This document shows, piece by piece, positions 8,298 to 17,465 of a stretch of DNA of 64,000 bases. The position numbers were made by a program, and so were the translations under genes. The DNA comes from Paraburkholderia aromaticivorans (GTDB lineage Bacteria > Pseudomonadota > Gammaproteobacteria > Burkholderiales > Burkholderiaceae). Position 1 is the stretch's first letter. Each line of letters begins with the position of its first letter. The stretch lies in NCBI RefSeq assembly GCF_012689525.1, contig NZ_CP051516.1, positions 1,302,001-1,366,000 of the forward strand, in the 5' to 3' direction. The notes beneath the pieces were generated by a model. That model saw nothing but the letters and a program-made list of their open reading frames with translations. It was not told the origin of the DNA and searched no databases.

Positions 8298-8999
8298 TCA
8301 ATGTTTCGCGTATTGCGTCGCACCGAACAGTATTTCTTTTGCCTTGTCGTCCATGAGCGGTTGACGCGCGGACGCCAGCACTTCCACTCCGCGCACGACT
8401 GCCGGACGCACGGCGATCTCTTCATGCCAGCGCTTCACATTTGGAAACGCATCCAGTTCGACACCCTGGTTTTGCCACGAGCGTGTCCACGGGAACGCGG
8501 CGATATCCGCGATCGTATAGTCGTTACCCGCGAGATATTGCGTCTTGCCGAGTTGCGTGTCCATCACGCCATACAGACGCTTCGTCTCGTTCGTGTAACG
8601 GTTGACCGCGTATTCAATCTGCTCCGGCGCATAGTTCCGAAAGTGGTGCGTTTGACCGAGCATTGGACCCAGACCGCCCATCTGGAACATCAGCCATTGC
8701 AGCGCCGAATAACGCGCGGCCGGATCGGTCGGCAGAAACTTGCCGGTTTTCTCGGCGAGATAAATCAGGATCGCGCCCGATTCGAACAAGGCGAACGGCT
8801 GGCCGTCGGCGCCCTTGGGGCCCTCGGAATCGACGATTGCCGGGATCTTGTTGTTCGGGCTGATGGCGAGAAACTCAGGGTTGAACTGGTCGCCCGCGCC
8901 GATATTCACACCGTGCACGTTGTACGCGAGGCCCGTTTCCTCGAGCATGATGTGAACCTTGTGGCCGTTCGGGGTCGCCCAGCTATAAACGTCGATCAT
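8298..8999 (-). CDS. Glutathione S-transferase, YfcG/GstB-like
   Basis: A 233-residue glutathione transferase relative. It has the thioredoxin-fold N-terminus (MIDVYSWATPNGHKV, with Thr9 and Asn11 as in E. coli YfcG), ISPNNKIPAI with the cis-proline around residue 54, and ESGAILIYLAE. The C-terminal helical domain has TIADIAAFPW. YfcG-type proteins act as glutathione-dependent disulfide reductases rather than classical transferases; the same is likely here. It lies downstream of the acyl-CoA dehydrogenase gene in the same orientation with a gap of about 157 bases, so it may or may not share its transcript. Confidence 0.9.
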   Translation of the reverse strand: MIDVYSWATPNGHKVHIMLEETGLAYNVHGVNIGAGDQFNPEFLAISPNNKIPAIVDSEGPKGADGQPFALFESGAILIYLAEKTGKFLPTDPAARYSALQWLMFQMGGLGPMLGQTHHFRNYAPEQIEYAVNRYTNETKRLYGVMDTQLGKTQYLAGNDYTIADIAAFPWTRSWQNQGVELDAFPNVKRWHEEIAVRPAVVRGVEVLASARQPLMDDKAKEILFGATQYAKH

Positions 9000-9156
9000 C
9001 GTAGTTCCTTTGTTTCGTGAAAGCGGCGCCTCGAAGGGCGCCGCTGTTGACGAAAATTAGAGCATAGATCGCGCGATGCTGCTTGCGGCGCTGCAAGTCA
9101 GTCGCGACCTCGCGACCTCGCGGCACCGGGGCGTGACGGCTCGGCTCAACTCAGCG

Positions 9157-10416
9157 TCAAACCCGCGTGATCGGCGTCTCCACGCGAGCCGCCGCACCGG
9201 CATCCGTGTAACGCGCCAGTTCGAGTTTGGCGATCGCATTGCGATGCACCTCGTCGGGACCGTCGGCGAAACGCAGCGTTCGTGCCGACGCGTAGGCATA
9301 CGCGAGCGGAAAGTCGTCGCTGACACCGCCGCCGCCGTGCGCCTGAATCGCCCAGTCGATCACCTGACACGCCATGTTCGGCGCGACCACCTTGATCATG
9401 GCGATCTCGCCGCGCGCGCCCTTGTTGCCGACGGTGTCCATCATGTAGGCCGTTTTCAGCGTGAGAAGACGCGCCTGCTCGATCATGCAGCGCGCTTCGG
9501 CGATACGTTCCTGCGTGACGCCTTGCGCGGCGACAGGCTTGCCGAACGCGACACGTTGCAGCGAGCGTTTCGACATGAGTTCGAGCGCGCGTTCAGCAAG
9601 ACCGATCAGACGCATGCAATGATGGATGCGTCCCGGCCCGAGTCGGCCCTGCGCGATCTCGAAGCCGCGGCCTTCGCCGAGCAGCATGTTGGTGACCGGC
9701 ACGCGCACATTCTCGAGCGTGATGTCCATGTGCCCGTGCGGCGCGTCGTCGTAACCGAAGACGGTGAGCGGACGATGCACGGTAATGCCGGTGGCGTCGG
9801 CGGGAATGAGGATCATCGACTGCTGCTGGTGGCGCGGCGCTTCCGGATCGGTCTTGCCCATGACGATATAGATCTTGCAGCGCGGATCGCCCGCGCCGGA
9901 CGACCACCACTTGTGGCCGTTGACCACGTAGTAATCGCCGTCGCGCACGATGCTGGTCTGGATATTGGTCGCATCCGACGACGCCACTTCGGGTTCCGTC
10001 ATCAGAAACGCCGAACGGATCTGACCTTGCAGCAGCGGTTCGAGCCACGCGCGCTTGTTGTCGTCGCTGCCGTAGCGTTCGATCGTTTCCATGTTGCCGG
10101 TGTCAGGCGCGTTGCAGTTGAATACTTCAGGCGCCCAGGGCACGCGGCCCATGATCTCGCACAGCGGCGCGTACTCGAGATTCGTCAAGCCGGCGCCGCG
10201 CACGGAGTCGGGCAGGAATAGATTCCATAAGCCGGCGTCGCGCGCTTTTTGTTTGAGTTGTTCGATCAGTTCGGTCGGCACCCACGCGTTGCCACTCTGA
10301 CGATTGCGTGCAATTTCCGCGTAGAACGCCTGCTCATTCGGATAGATGTGCTCGTCGAAGAATGCGAGCAGTTTTTCGCGCAACGCCTGAACCTTCGGGG
10401 TGTAATCGAAATTCAT
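9157..10416 (-). CDS. Acyl-CoA dehydrogenase, ACAD11-like
   Basis: A 419-residue acyl-CoA dehydrogenase. [13 protein letters not shown] at residues 139-151 is the FAD/substrate loop in the form seen in ACAD10/ACAD11-type enzymes, and the C-terminus has [15 protein letters not shown]. The ATG at 10416 is chosen because the family N-terminus begins [10 protein letters not shown]; the in-frame extension to 10476 is not family-like. It follows an APH-like phosphotransferase gene by 92 bases. In mammals these two domains are fused in ACAD11; LvaA and LvaC in Pseudomonas putida are the separated equivalent in levulinate catabolism. A role in removing a 4-phosphoryl group from acyl-CoA is inferred. 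Confidence 0.9.
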   Translation of the reverse strand: MNFDYTPKVQALREKLLAFFDEHIYPNEQAFYAEIARNRQSGNAWVPTELIEQLKQKARDAGLWNLFLPDSVRGAGLTNLEYAPLCEIMGRVPWAPEVFNCNAPDTGNMETIERYGSDDNKRAWLEPLLQGQIRSAFLMTEPEVASSDATNIQTSIVRDGDYYVVNGHKWWSSGAGDPRCKIYIVMGKTDPEAPRHQQQSMILIPADATGITVHRPLTVFGYDDAPHGHMDITLENVRVPVTNMLLGEGRGFEIAQGRLGPGRIHHCMRLIGLAERALELMSKRSLQRVAFGKPVAAQGVTQERIAEARCMIEQARLLTLKTAYMMDTVGNKGARGEIAMIKVVAPNMACQVIDWAIQAHGGGGVSDDFPLAYAYASARTLRFADGPDEVHRNAIAKLELARYTDAGAAARVETPITRV

Positions 10417-10508
10417 GTGAGACCTCGCGGATGACGGGTAACGGACGACGTTTGTTCGGAGCGCAGCAGAACGCACAGCCGGACGCGCGATTCAGCGCGC
10501 GATTCCGG

Positions 10509-11615
10509 TCAGCGCACTTTCTGCGCGTAGCGCCAGGCGAGTTCGGCCATCGGCTTCGCGCGACGACCGGCGTCGAGTGCCTGCGCGCTGGCCGCGGTGC
10601 CGTCGACGACGCGTTTCATGATCCCTTGCAGGATCGCGGCAATGCGAAACATGTTGTACGCCAGGTAGAAATTCCAGTCGCCGTGAATCTCGAAGCCGGT
10701 GCGTTGGCAATAACGCTCGACGTATTGCCGCTCGTCGGGAATGCCGAGGGCAGCCCAATCGAGACCCGCGATGCCGCGGAATTGCGTCGGATCGACGTGC
10801 CACGCCATGCAGTGATACGCGAAGTCGGCAAGCGGATCGCCGAGCGTCGACAACTCCCAGTCGAGCACGGCAAGCACGCGCGGCTCGTCGGGATGAAAGA
10901 TCAAATTGTCGAGCCGGTAGTCGCCATGCACGACCGATGCGCGCTCGCCCGTTTCGGCCGGCATATGCTGCGGCAGCCATTCGATCAGCCGCTGCATCGC
11001 GTCGATCGGCTCGGTCTCGGACGCGATGTACTGCTTGCTCCAGCGACCGATCTGGCGCGCGAAGTAATTGCCTGGCTTGCCGTAGCCGGCGAGACCCACG
11101 GCCGCGACATCGACGCTGTGCAGCGCCGCGATCACGCGGTTCATTTCGTCGTAGATGGCGGCGCGCCCGCCGGGCGTCATACCGGGCAACGATTGATCCC
11201 ACAGCACGCGGCCTTCGACGAACTCCATCACATAGAACGCGCGGCCGATCACGCTCTCGTCCTCGCACAAGGCGAGCATTTTTGCGACCGGTACGTCGGT
11301 GTCGGCGAGCGCATGCATCACGCGGTATTCACGTTCGACGGCGTGCGCCGACGGCAGTAGTTTCGCTGCGGGGCCAGGCTTCGCGCGCATCACATATGAA
11401 CGCGACGGCGTGAGCAGTTTGAACGTCGGATTGGACTGGCCGCCGGCGAATTGCTCCAGCGTGAGCGGCCCGGAAAATCCGTCGACATGCTGAGTCAGCC
11501 AGTCGGCAAGCGCGCCGGTGTCGAAGCGTTGCCGCTCGCTGACGGGTCGCGTGCCCTCGTAATCCGAATAGTGCGGCTGATGTTCTGGTTCGCCGCTCGG
11601 TGTGGCTTGCACCAT
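10509..11615 (-). CDS. APH-family phosphotransferase, ACAD10/11 kinase-domain-like
   Basis: A 368-residue aminoglycoside-phosphotransferase-fold kinase. Visible kinase elements are the nucleotide loop FAGGQSNPTF (residues 56-65), the ATP lysine in MRAKP (Lys79), the catalytic loop HGDYRLDN (230-237) and the metal motif LDWE (251-254). This subgroup is the N-terminal kinase domain of ACAD10/ACAD11 and of LvaA, which phosphorylates the 4-hydroxyl of 4-hydroxyacyl-CoA. It is not an antibiotic-resistance gene by its context. GGAGGAGACAG precedes the ATG. It sits 21 bases after the histidine-phosphatase gene and before the matching dehydrogenase. Confidence 0.9.
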   Translation of the reverse strand: MVQATPSGEPEHQPHYSDYEGTRPVSERQRFDTGALADWLTQHVDGFSGPLTLEQFAGGQSNPTFKLLTPSRSYVMRAKPGPAAKLLPSAHAVEREYRVMHALADTDVPVAKMLALCEDESVIGRAFYVMEFVEGRVLWDQSLPGMTPGGRAAIYDEMNRVIAALHSVDVAAVGLAGYGKPGNYFARQIGRWSKQYIASETEPIDAMQRLIEWLPQHMPAETGERASVVHGDYRLDNLIFHPDEPRVLAVLDWELSTLGDPLADFAYHCMAWHVDPTQFRGIAGLDWAALGIPDERQYVERYCQRTGFEIHGDWNFYLAYNMFRIAAILQGIMKRVVDGTAASAQALDAGRRAKPMAELAWRYAQKVR

Positions 11616-11636
11616 CTGTCTCCTCCCGTTCGGGGT

Positions 11637-12368
11637 TCAGCTACGCTTGTATTGGGTGAATTGTGCGTAGAGCATTTCCATCGTGGTGTTGCGGACGTCG
11701 CGATGCAGCGGCGACGGTGGTGAATAGTTGATCGTGCGCAGCACCCAGTCTCGCGGCGCAGCGCCTACGTCGAGCGCGTTGATGCAGCCGGTGGCTTGCG
11801 CCAGATGGCCGAAGAACGTGCGGCCGCCGGCCGTAAGCGCATGCGACAGGATCGCCCGGTTCACGCCGCCATGCAGGACGAGCAGCACGGTGTCCCACGA
11901 CGTGTCCTCGCGCAGCGCAGTGACCGCGGGCAAGACGCGATCGAACAACGTGCCGATGGTCTCGCCCTCGAGAAAGCGCGTGCTTTCCGGAACGATGCCG
12001 TCGAACACGCCGAGAAACGCGGCCTCGATATCCTGCGGCGGAATATTGTTGAGCTTGCCGCTGCGAATCTCTTCCCAGGCAGGCTCGATGTCGAGTTCGA
12101 TTTGCTGACCGGTCTCGGCCAACACGCGCCGCGCGGTTTCGATAGTGCGCGGCAAGCCACTGACGATCACCCGGTCGAAGCGGATCTGCTGTTCGGCGAA
12201 CACGCGGCCCGCCGCGCTGGCCTGCTCGCGTCCGTTGGCGTTCAGCGGCACGGTTTCGGGATCGATCGCGCGACCGGAGTCGTCGAAGTAGGTGACGTCG
12301 CCGTGACGCATCAGAAAGATGCGGCGGCGCTTGGGCAGTTGATAGTCGGGCATCGTCCCTTCGTTCAC
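11637..12368 (-). CDS. Histidine phosphatase family protein
   Basis: A protein of about 240 residues of the phosphoglycerate-mutase-like histidine phosphatase family, with the phosphohistidine motif LMRHGD (His22 counted from the GTG start) and a second catalytic histidine in LVLHGGVNRAIL. Two starts are possible: GTG at 12368, which overlaps the upstream stop as GTGA, or ATG at 12353, preceded by AAGGGACG at short spacing. It lies between PaaG-like and kinase genes, so it could act on a phosphorylated intermediate or on by-products of the kinase; this is inference. Substrate unknown. Confidence 0.87.
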   Translation of the reverse strand: MNEGTMPDYQLPKRRRIFLMRHGDVTYFDDSGRAIDPETVPLNANGREQASAAGRVFAEQQIRFDRVIVSGLPRTIETARRVLAETGQQIELDIEPAWEEIRSGKLNNIPPQDIEAAFLGVFDGIVPESTRFLEGETIGTLFDRVLPAVTALREDTSWDTVLLVLHGGVNRAILSHALTAGGRTFFGHLAQATGCINALDVGAAPRDWVLRTINYSPPSPLHRDVRNTTMEMLYAQFTQYKRS

Positions 12369-13153
12369 TTATAGACCGGAGCGCGTTTTTCGAGGAACGC
12401 GGAAATCCCTTCAAGCCCTTCACGGTGATGCAGCGAGGCGACAAAGCTGTCGCGCTCGGCCACGAGATGATCGGCGAGCGGCTGCGCACCGGCTGCGCTG
12501 ATCAGCCCTTTGATGCGCGCGACCGAGTTGGGCGAAATCTTCCCGAGTTCGTCAGCCCAGGCGACTGCGGCGTCGCGCACGGCGCCGGTCTTGACCAGTT
12601 TGTTGACGACACCGAGTTCATGCAGACGTGTGGCGCCGATCGGTTTGCCTTCGATCAACACTTCGGTGGCTAGTTGACGCGGCAGGGCTTGGGCGAGAAA
12701 CCACGACCCGCCGCCGTCCGGCGTCAGGCCGACGCGTGCATACGACATGACGAATTTGGCATCGTCCGCGGCCACGATCAGGTCGCACGCGAGCGCGAGT
12801 GAGAATCCCGCGCCGGCGGCGGCGCCATCCACTGCGGCGATCACCGGCTTTGACGAAAGACGCAGCGCCGAGATCCACTCGCCGAGCAGATCGATGCTCT
12901 CGGCTTGCACGGACGGATCTTTCGCGCGGTTTTCCAGCAGGCGGTTCAGATTGCCGCCCGCGCAAAAGAAGTTGTCGGCGCCGGTAATCACGACGGCGCG
13001 AATGGACGGATCGCGCTCCACCGAGTCGAGCGCCTCGATGCCGGCGGCGTACATGTCCGGATGCAGCGCGTTGCGTGCGCCGGGGTTGGATAGCGTGAGG
13101 ACCAGCGTCGATTCGCTTTCGGTGGGGCGCGAGGTCAGCAGTTCGGCGCTCAT
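12365..13153 (-). CDS. Enoyl-CoA hydratase/isomerase, PaaG-like
   Basis: A 262-residue crotonase-fold enzyme with the oxyanion-hole segments GADNFFCAGG and DGAAAGAGFSLALA. In place of the two catalytic glutamates of classical hydratases it shows RVGLTPDGGGSW, the arrangement of PaaG, where a single aspartate acts in a double-bond isomerisation. An isomerase or atypical hydratase activity is therefore more likely than standard hydration. It overlaps both neighbours by four bases (ATGA with the upstream 3-hydroxyacyl-CoA dehydrogenase, GTGA with the phosphatase), so it is embedded in a tightly coupled operon. Confidence 0.88.
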   Translation of the reverse strand: MSAELLTSRPTESESTLVLTLSNPGARNALHPDMYAAGIEALDSVERDPSIRAVVITGADNFFCAGGNLNRLLENRAKDPSVQAESIDLLGEWISALRLSSKPVIAAVDGAAAGAGFSLALACDLIVAADDAKFVMSYARVGLTPDGGGSWFLAQALPRQLATEVLIEGKPIGATRLHELGVVNKLVKTGAVRDAAVAWADELGKISPNSVARIKGLISAAGAQPLADHLVAERDSFVASLHHREGLEGISAFLEKRAPVYK

Positions 13154-14733
13154 TGTTGCGTCTCCTGAGTCTGCGTTTCGGTGTCGGCCGCGTCGCGTTG
13201 GATCAGCGACAGGCCAAGCTGGGCGCGCCGCGCGAGCCAGGGCGACGGACGATAGCGCGGATCGCCCAGCACACTGAACATGTTGCGCAGGATCGCGAGA
13301 ATGGTCGTTGCACCGAGCGCGTCGCCGAGCGCAAGCGGGCCGCGCGGATAGCCGAGGCCGAGCGTCACGGCGAGATCGATGTCCTCCGGCGTGGCGATCT
13401 GTTTTTGCGCGATGTCGCAGCCAATGTTGACGATGGTCGCTACCACGCGTTGCGCGACGAAGCCGGTCGAGTCGCGGATCACGGTGACGGGCACGCCGTC
13501 GGCGGCAAAGAGCGCATGTGCCGTGTCGCGCGCGGTGCGCGTGGTGGCGGGTGTTGTCATCAGCGTACGGCGGTGCGCGCCGACGAGCGGGAAGAGCGCA
13601 TCGATTGCGACGACGCGGGTTGCGTCCAGCGCTTCATCGACCGCGGCCGTGGTCGCATCGTGACCAAACGGTGTGACGACGATCAGCGAGTTCGCTGCGG
13701 GCGTGGCGCCGTCGTCGAGCTTCACGCCGGCTTTCTCGATGAGTTGCACGACCGCGTCGTGGGCTTGCGGATAACGCTTGCTGACCCACACGCTGGCCGG
13801 CAGCCCGGTCGGCGCGGGCGCTTCGGCGGGCACTTGCTGCTTGCCGTCTTCGTAGCGATAAAAACCTTCGCCGGTCTTGCGGCCGATCAGTCCGCCCGCG
13901 AGCCGAGTGGCGGTAATGGGCGACGGCGTGAAGCGCGGCTCTTCATAGAACTGGTGGTAGATCGACTCCATCACCGGATGCGAGACGTCCAGCGCCGTCA
14001 GATCGAGCAACTCGAATGGCCCGAGGCGAAAGCCCGCTTGCTCGCGCATGATGCGGTCGATGTCGGCGAAGCTGGCCACGCCTTCACCCGCCACGCGCAA
14101 GCCTTCGGTATTCATGCCGCGACCCGCGTGATTCACGATGAAGCCGGGCATATCTTTCGCGCGCACCGGCGTGTGACCCATGCGGCGCGCGAGGTCCATC
14201 AGCGCGTCGCCTGCTGCAGGGTCGCTGCGCAGACCGTCGATCACTTCGACGACCTTCATCAACGGCACGGGATTGAAGAAGTGATACCCGACCACGCGCG
14301 ACGGGTCACTGCAGCCGGCGGCAATCGCCGTGATGGACAGCGACGATGTGTTGGACGCCAGCACGCATCGGCCGCTCACGACGGCCTCGAGTTCGCGGAA
14401 CAGCGCCTGTTTCACGTCGAGTTTCTCGACGATCGCCTCGACGACCAGATCGCAACCAGCCAGATCGCCGATCGCTTGCGCACCGCTCACGTTCGCGAGC
14501 GCCGCAAGCGAACGGGCCTGGTCGAGCTTGCCTTTAGCGGTCAATTTGGCGAAAGTCTCGGCGAGGTAGTCGCGCGCGGCGCCGATCGCAGCAGGGTTGG
14601 TGTCGTACAGACGTACGGTGAGACCGGCCAGTGCGGCAATCTGGGCGATACCGCGACCCATTGCTCCGGTTCCGACAATGCCGATGGTTTCGATGCTGAA
14701 ATTGCGAGAGGTCATTGCGATGCTCGACTCCAT
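13150..14733 (-). CDS. 3-hydroxyacyl-CoA dehydrogenase, two-domain PaaH type
   Basis: A 527-residue NAD-dependent 3-hydroxyacyl-CoA dehydrogenase. The Rossmann motif GTGAMG is at residues 21-26, with ASNTSSLSI and GYHFFNPVPLMKVVEV following; two C-terminal 3HCDH domains are present (about 190-290 and 410-505), as in PaaH/PaaC. Start choice is uncertain: ATG at 14733 or ATG at 14715 (MTSRNFSIE). It is the first gene of the minus-strand operon and is divergent from a glutathione S-transferase gene 108 bases away. The rest of a phenylacetate (paa) cluster is absent, so a specific role in that pathway is not supported. Confidence 0.9.
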   Translation of the reverse strand: MESSIAMTSRNFSIETIGIVGTGAMGRGIAQIAALAGLTVRLYDTNPAAIGAARDYLAETFAKLTAKGKLDQARSLAALANVSGAQAIGDLAGCDLVVEAIVEKLDVKQALFRELEAVVSGRCVLASNTSSLSITAIAAGCSDPSRVVGYHFFNPVPLMKVVEVIDGLRSDPAAGDALMDLARRMGHTPVRAKDMPGFIVNHAGRGMNTEGLRVAGEGVASFADIDRIMREQAGFRLGPFELLDLTALDVSHPVMESIYHQFYEEPRFTPSPITATRLAGGLIGRKTGEGFYRYEDGKQQVPAEAPAPTGLPASVWVSKRYPQAHDAVVQLIEKAGVKLDDGATPAANSLIVVTPFGHDATTAAVDEALDATRVVAIDALFPLVGAHRRTLMTTPATTRTARDTAHALFAADGVPVTVIRDSTGFVAQRVVATIVNIGCDIAQKQIATPEDIDLAVTLGLGYPRGPLALGDALGATTILAILRNMFSVLGDPRYRPSPWLARRAQLGLSLIQRDAADTETQTQETQQ

Positions 14734-14841
14734 GGTTATTTTTGAATAGCACGATCGTGCAATTTACTGGATGATTGATCGAAGGCCGCTGCCGTGACAT
14801 TGATGGGCGGTCGCATACAACTCAAGGGAAGGAGACACCCA

Positions 14842-15489
14842 ATGATCAAGCTGTGCGGTTTCGCGCTCTCTAACTATTACAACAAAGTGAAGTTCGTGCT
14901 GCTCGAACACGGCATTCCGTTCGAGGAAGTGTCCGTGAAGCCCAGTCAGGATGAGGCCATGCTCGAGCATTCGCCGCTCGGAAAAGTGCCTTATCTGCAG
15001 ACTGAAGACGGCGATCTGTGCGAATCGCAATGCATTGTCGAGTATCTGGCCGCGCGTTTTCCCGACAAGGAGATTTTCTCCACCGATCCTTGGGAAGCCG
15101 CCAAGGAGCGCGAACTGATCATGTTCGTCGACGTGCATCTCGAACTGACCGTGCGCAATCTCTACAAGGAAGCGTTCTTTGGCGGCACTGTGACCGAGGC
15201 GACCAAAGGGCGTGTCGAGAAACTGCTCAAGCATCACATTGCCGGCTTCAAGCGGATCGTGAAGTTCGGGCCGTATCTGAGGGGCGAGCGCTTCAGCGTC
15301 GCGGATACGGCCGGCTATGTGAGCTTGCCGCTGGTGGGCATGGCGACGCAGACCATCTACGGCCGCGATTTTCTGCTCGATGCGGGCATCGACTGGAAGA
15401 GCTATGTGAAAGCGATCAACGCCAGGCCGGCCGCGCAGCGTGTGACCGAGGACCGCAAGGCGCATATCGCGGCGTCGCGCCCGGCTTGA
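14842..15489 (+). CDS. Glutathione S-transferase family protein
   Basis: A 215-residue glutathione transferase with N-terminal thioredoxin-like domain (KLCGFALSNYYNKVKF), HSPLGKVPYLQ containing the cis-proline near residue 50, and ESQCIVEYLAARF, followed by an all-helical domain. The ATG at 14842 follows GGAAGGAGACACCCA and is preferred to the in-frame start at 14794. It is divergent from the fatty-acid operon starting at 14733, so the two may share a control region. The substrate cannot be predicted. Confidence 0.9.
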   Translation: MIKLCGFALSNYYNKVKFVLLEHGIPFEEVSVKPSQDEAMLEHSPLGKVPYLQTEDGDLCESQCIVEYLAARFPDKEIFSTDPWEAAKERELIMFVDVHLELTVRNLYKEAFFGGTVTEATKGRVEKLLKHHIAGFKRIVKFGPYLRGERFSVADTAGYVSLPLVGMATQTIYGRDFLLDAGIDWKSYVKAINARPAAQRVTEDRKAHIAASRPA

Positions 15490-15595
15490 CGGGCGTTGCG
15501 CGGAAGAGTGCGAACCGGGGCGTGCCGCGCACGCCCGGGCCGCTGCGCGCGATGGCGAGGAACGTAGGTTCGTTCGCAGCATCGCGCGGGACATG

Positions 15596-16768
15596 CTAGA
15601 GACGCGCCAGCCGCTCGAGCGCGGTGGCGAGCGTGCTTTCCTGCTTGGCAAAGCAGAAGCGCACCACGCCCGACTCATGGGCCTCGTGATAGAACGCCGA
15701 GACCGGAATGGCCGCGACGCCGATCTCGCCGGTCAGCCATTGCGCGAATTCGGCTTCGGGCAAGTCGCTGATCGCCGAATAGTCGACGCACTGAAAGTAT
15801 GTGCCCGTGCACGGCAACAGCTTGAAGCGTGAGTTCGCGAGGCCGGCGCGGAAGAAGTCGCGCTTCTTCTGATAAAACGCCGGCAGGTCGAGATACGGCG
15901 CCGGATCTTTCATGTAGTCGGCAAGACCGATCTGCATCGGCGTGTTGACCGTGAACACGTTGAACTGGTGCACCTTGCGGAACTCGGCGGTGAGCGCGGC
16001 GGGCGCGGCCACATAGCCGACCTTCCAGCCCGTTACGTGATAGGTCTTGCCGAAGCTCGACACCACGAAACTGCGTTGCGCCAGTTCCGGATAGCGGGCC
16101 ACGCTCTCGTGCGGCGCGCCGTCGTAGACCATGTGTTCATACACTTCGTCGGACAGGATCAGCACGTTGGTGCCGCGCACGATCTCTTCGAGCTTGCGCA
16201 TGTCTTCCGCGCGCCAGACCGTGCCGGTCGGATTGTGCGGCGTGTTGATCAGCAGGAGCCGCGTTTTCGGCGTGATCGCGGCAGCGAGCTTGTCGAACGG
16301 GATCGCGTAGTCGGGCGCGTCGAGCGTGACGAACACCGGCGTGCCGCCGGCCAGTTCGATGGACGGCAGGTAGCTGTCGTAGGTCGGCTCGACCACGATC
16401 ACCTCGTCGCCCGGGTGGACTGTGCAGAGAATCGCGGTCAGTAACGCTTGCGTCGCCCCCGCTGTTACGGTGATTTCGGTGGTGGCGTTGTAGCGGCGGC
16501 CGTACAGGTTCTCGATCTTGTCCGAGATCGCCTGACGCAGCGGCGCGACGCCGGCCATCGGCGGGTACTGGTTGTGGCCGCCGCGCATGGCGTCCGCGAC
16601 CGCGTCGACGATCCGCGGATCGCAGTGGAAATCGGGAAAGCCCTGACCCAGATTCACCGCGCCTTTTTCGGCGGCGAGCGCGCTCATCACGGTGAAAATC
16701 GTCGTGCCGACGTCCGGCAGGCGAGACGGAAACGTGGGAGTCGAGGGCGTGTCGTGCGGTGCATTCAT
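15596..16768 (-). CDS. PLP-dependent aminotransferase, YbdL/methionine aminotransferase-like
   Basis: A 390-residue fold-type I aminotransferase. It has NLGQGFPDF (residues 39-47), NTPHNPTG (175-182), SDEVYEHMVY (206-215) and SSFGKTYHVTGWKVGY, in which Lys241 should bind PLP. This pattern fits YbdL-type methionine/aromatic aminotransferases and kynurenine aminotransferase relatives. The ATG at 16768 is used; a TTG at 16804 is possible but lacks a better ribosome-binding site. It is convergent with the glutathione S-transferase gene and has no obvious operon partner. Confidence 0.9.
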   Translation of the reverse strand: MNAPHDTPSTPTFPSRLPDVGTTIFTVMSALAAEKGAVNLGQGFPDFHCDPRIVDAVADAMRGGHNQYPPMAGVAPLRQAISDKIENLYGRRYNATTEITVTAGATQALLTAILCTVHPGDEVIVVEPTYDSYLPSIELAGGTPVFVTLDAPDYAIPFDKLAAAITPKTRLLLINTPHNPTGTVWRAEDMRKLEEIVRGTNVLILSDEVYEHMVYDGAPHESVARYPELAQRSFVVSSFGKTYHVTGWKVGYVAAPAALTAEFRKVHQFNVFTVNTPMQIGLADYMKDPAPYLDLPAFYQKKRDFFRAGLANSRFKLLPCTGTYFQCVDYSAISDLPEAEFAQWLTGEIGVAAIPVSAFYHEAHESGVVRFCFAKQESTLATALERLARL

Positions 16769-16910
16769 GGCGCTGTCCGGAGCGTGGGCAAGTGAGTTAG
16801 GCAAAGGCGTCGTTTGAAACGGGCGAAGCCTGATTGTAGGGAATCGCGGCGCCGTGTGTGCGCCGCGCAGTTCACGTTAGCCGTCTGGCCAGGGCCATGC
16901 GGCTGGAGGG

Positions 16911-17408
16911 TCATGCGGTTAAAGGCTCGCCGGCGGCGCTCAGGGACATGCCGGTGGCGGCGACGAACGGCGCCGGCTGGGCGATCTGAAAGCCGAAGTC
17001 ACGGGCGATCCGCTTGGCCAGCTTCAATACTGCACGGTCCTTCGAAACCAGCCAGTCGGCCTGCGCGGCGTGCGCGAGCTCGAGAAACTTCTGGTCGTCG
17101 CGGTCTTTGCATTTGGGCAAGGGCTTGGCATCTTCCGCTTGCGCCTCGGGTTCGACCAACTGCGCGAGCCGTGAAACGACCGCCAGCGCCGCCGCCTTGT
17201 CCACATTCCGATGCACGAATTGCGGATAGTCGAGCACGTAGGTGAGTTCGGCGAGGCAGCGCGCGTCGATCAGCGCGGTCAGCGCGCCGCTTTCGAGCGC
17301 GGCCGCGATCGGCCGCGTGTGCGGGTCGTCGAACACGAGAATGTCGATCCACACATTGGAATCGAGGACGACGCGCAAAGCGTCGGGTGAGGCATGGGAA
17401 CCGGGCAT
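16911..17408 (-). CDS. PIN-domain protein, putative orphan toxin (PIN family)
   Basis: A 165-residue PIN-domain nuclease of the type annotated as putative toxin-antitoxin system toxin component, PIN family. Acidic metal-binding candidates are Asp16 in VVLDSNVWID, Glu54 in AELTYVL, and Asp residues in KDRDDQKFLELA (101-112) and VSKDRAVL (Asp124). PIN enzymes cleave RNA with Mg or Mn ions. No small antitoxin gene lies next to it: upstream is the divergent yaaA, downstream the aminotransferase. It may be a domesticated solitary RNase. Confidence 0.85.
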   Translation of the reverse strand: MPGSHASPDALRVVLDSNVWIDILVFDDPHTRPIAAALESGALTALIDARCLAELTYVLDYPQFVHRNVDKAAALAVVSRLAQLVEPEAQAEDAKPLPKCKDRDDQKFLELAHAAQADWLVSKDRAVLKLAKRIARDFGFQIAQPAPFVAATGMSLSAAGEPLTA

Positions 17409-17465
17409 TCGTTACAATCTGGCTTTCGTCTTTGACCGCCAGGCACGGCGTGCCTGCAAGCCTCT

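Noticed and set aside
10509..11615. Aminoglycoside resistance gene
   Set aside because: The kinase fold matches, but the subgroup and the fatty-acid operon context point to an acyl-CoA pathway role.
13153..14745. 530-residue plus-strand frame
   Set aside because: It is the antisense of the 3-hydroxyacyl-CoA dehydrogenase, is rich in Arg/His/Asp with no family pattern, and arises from GC-rich codon bias.
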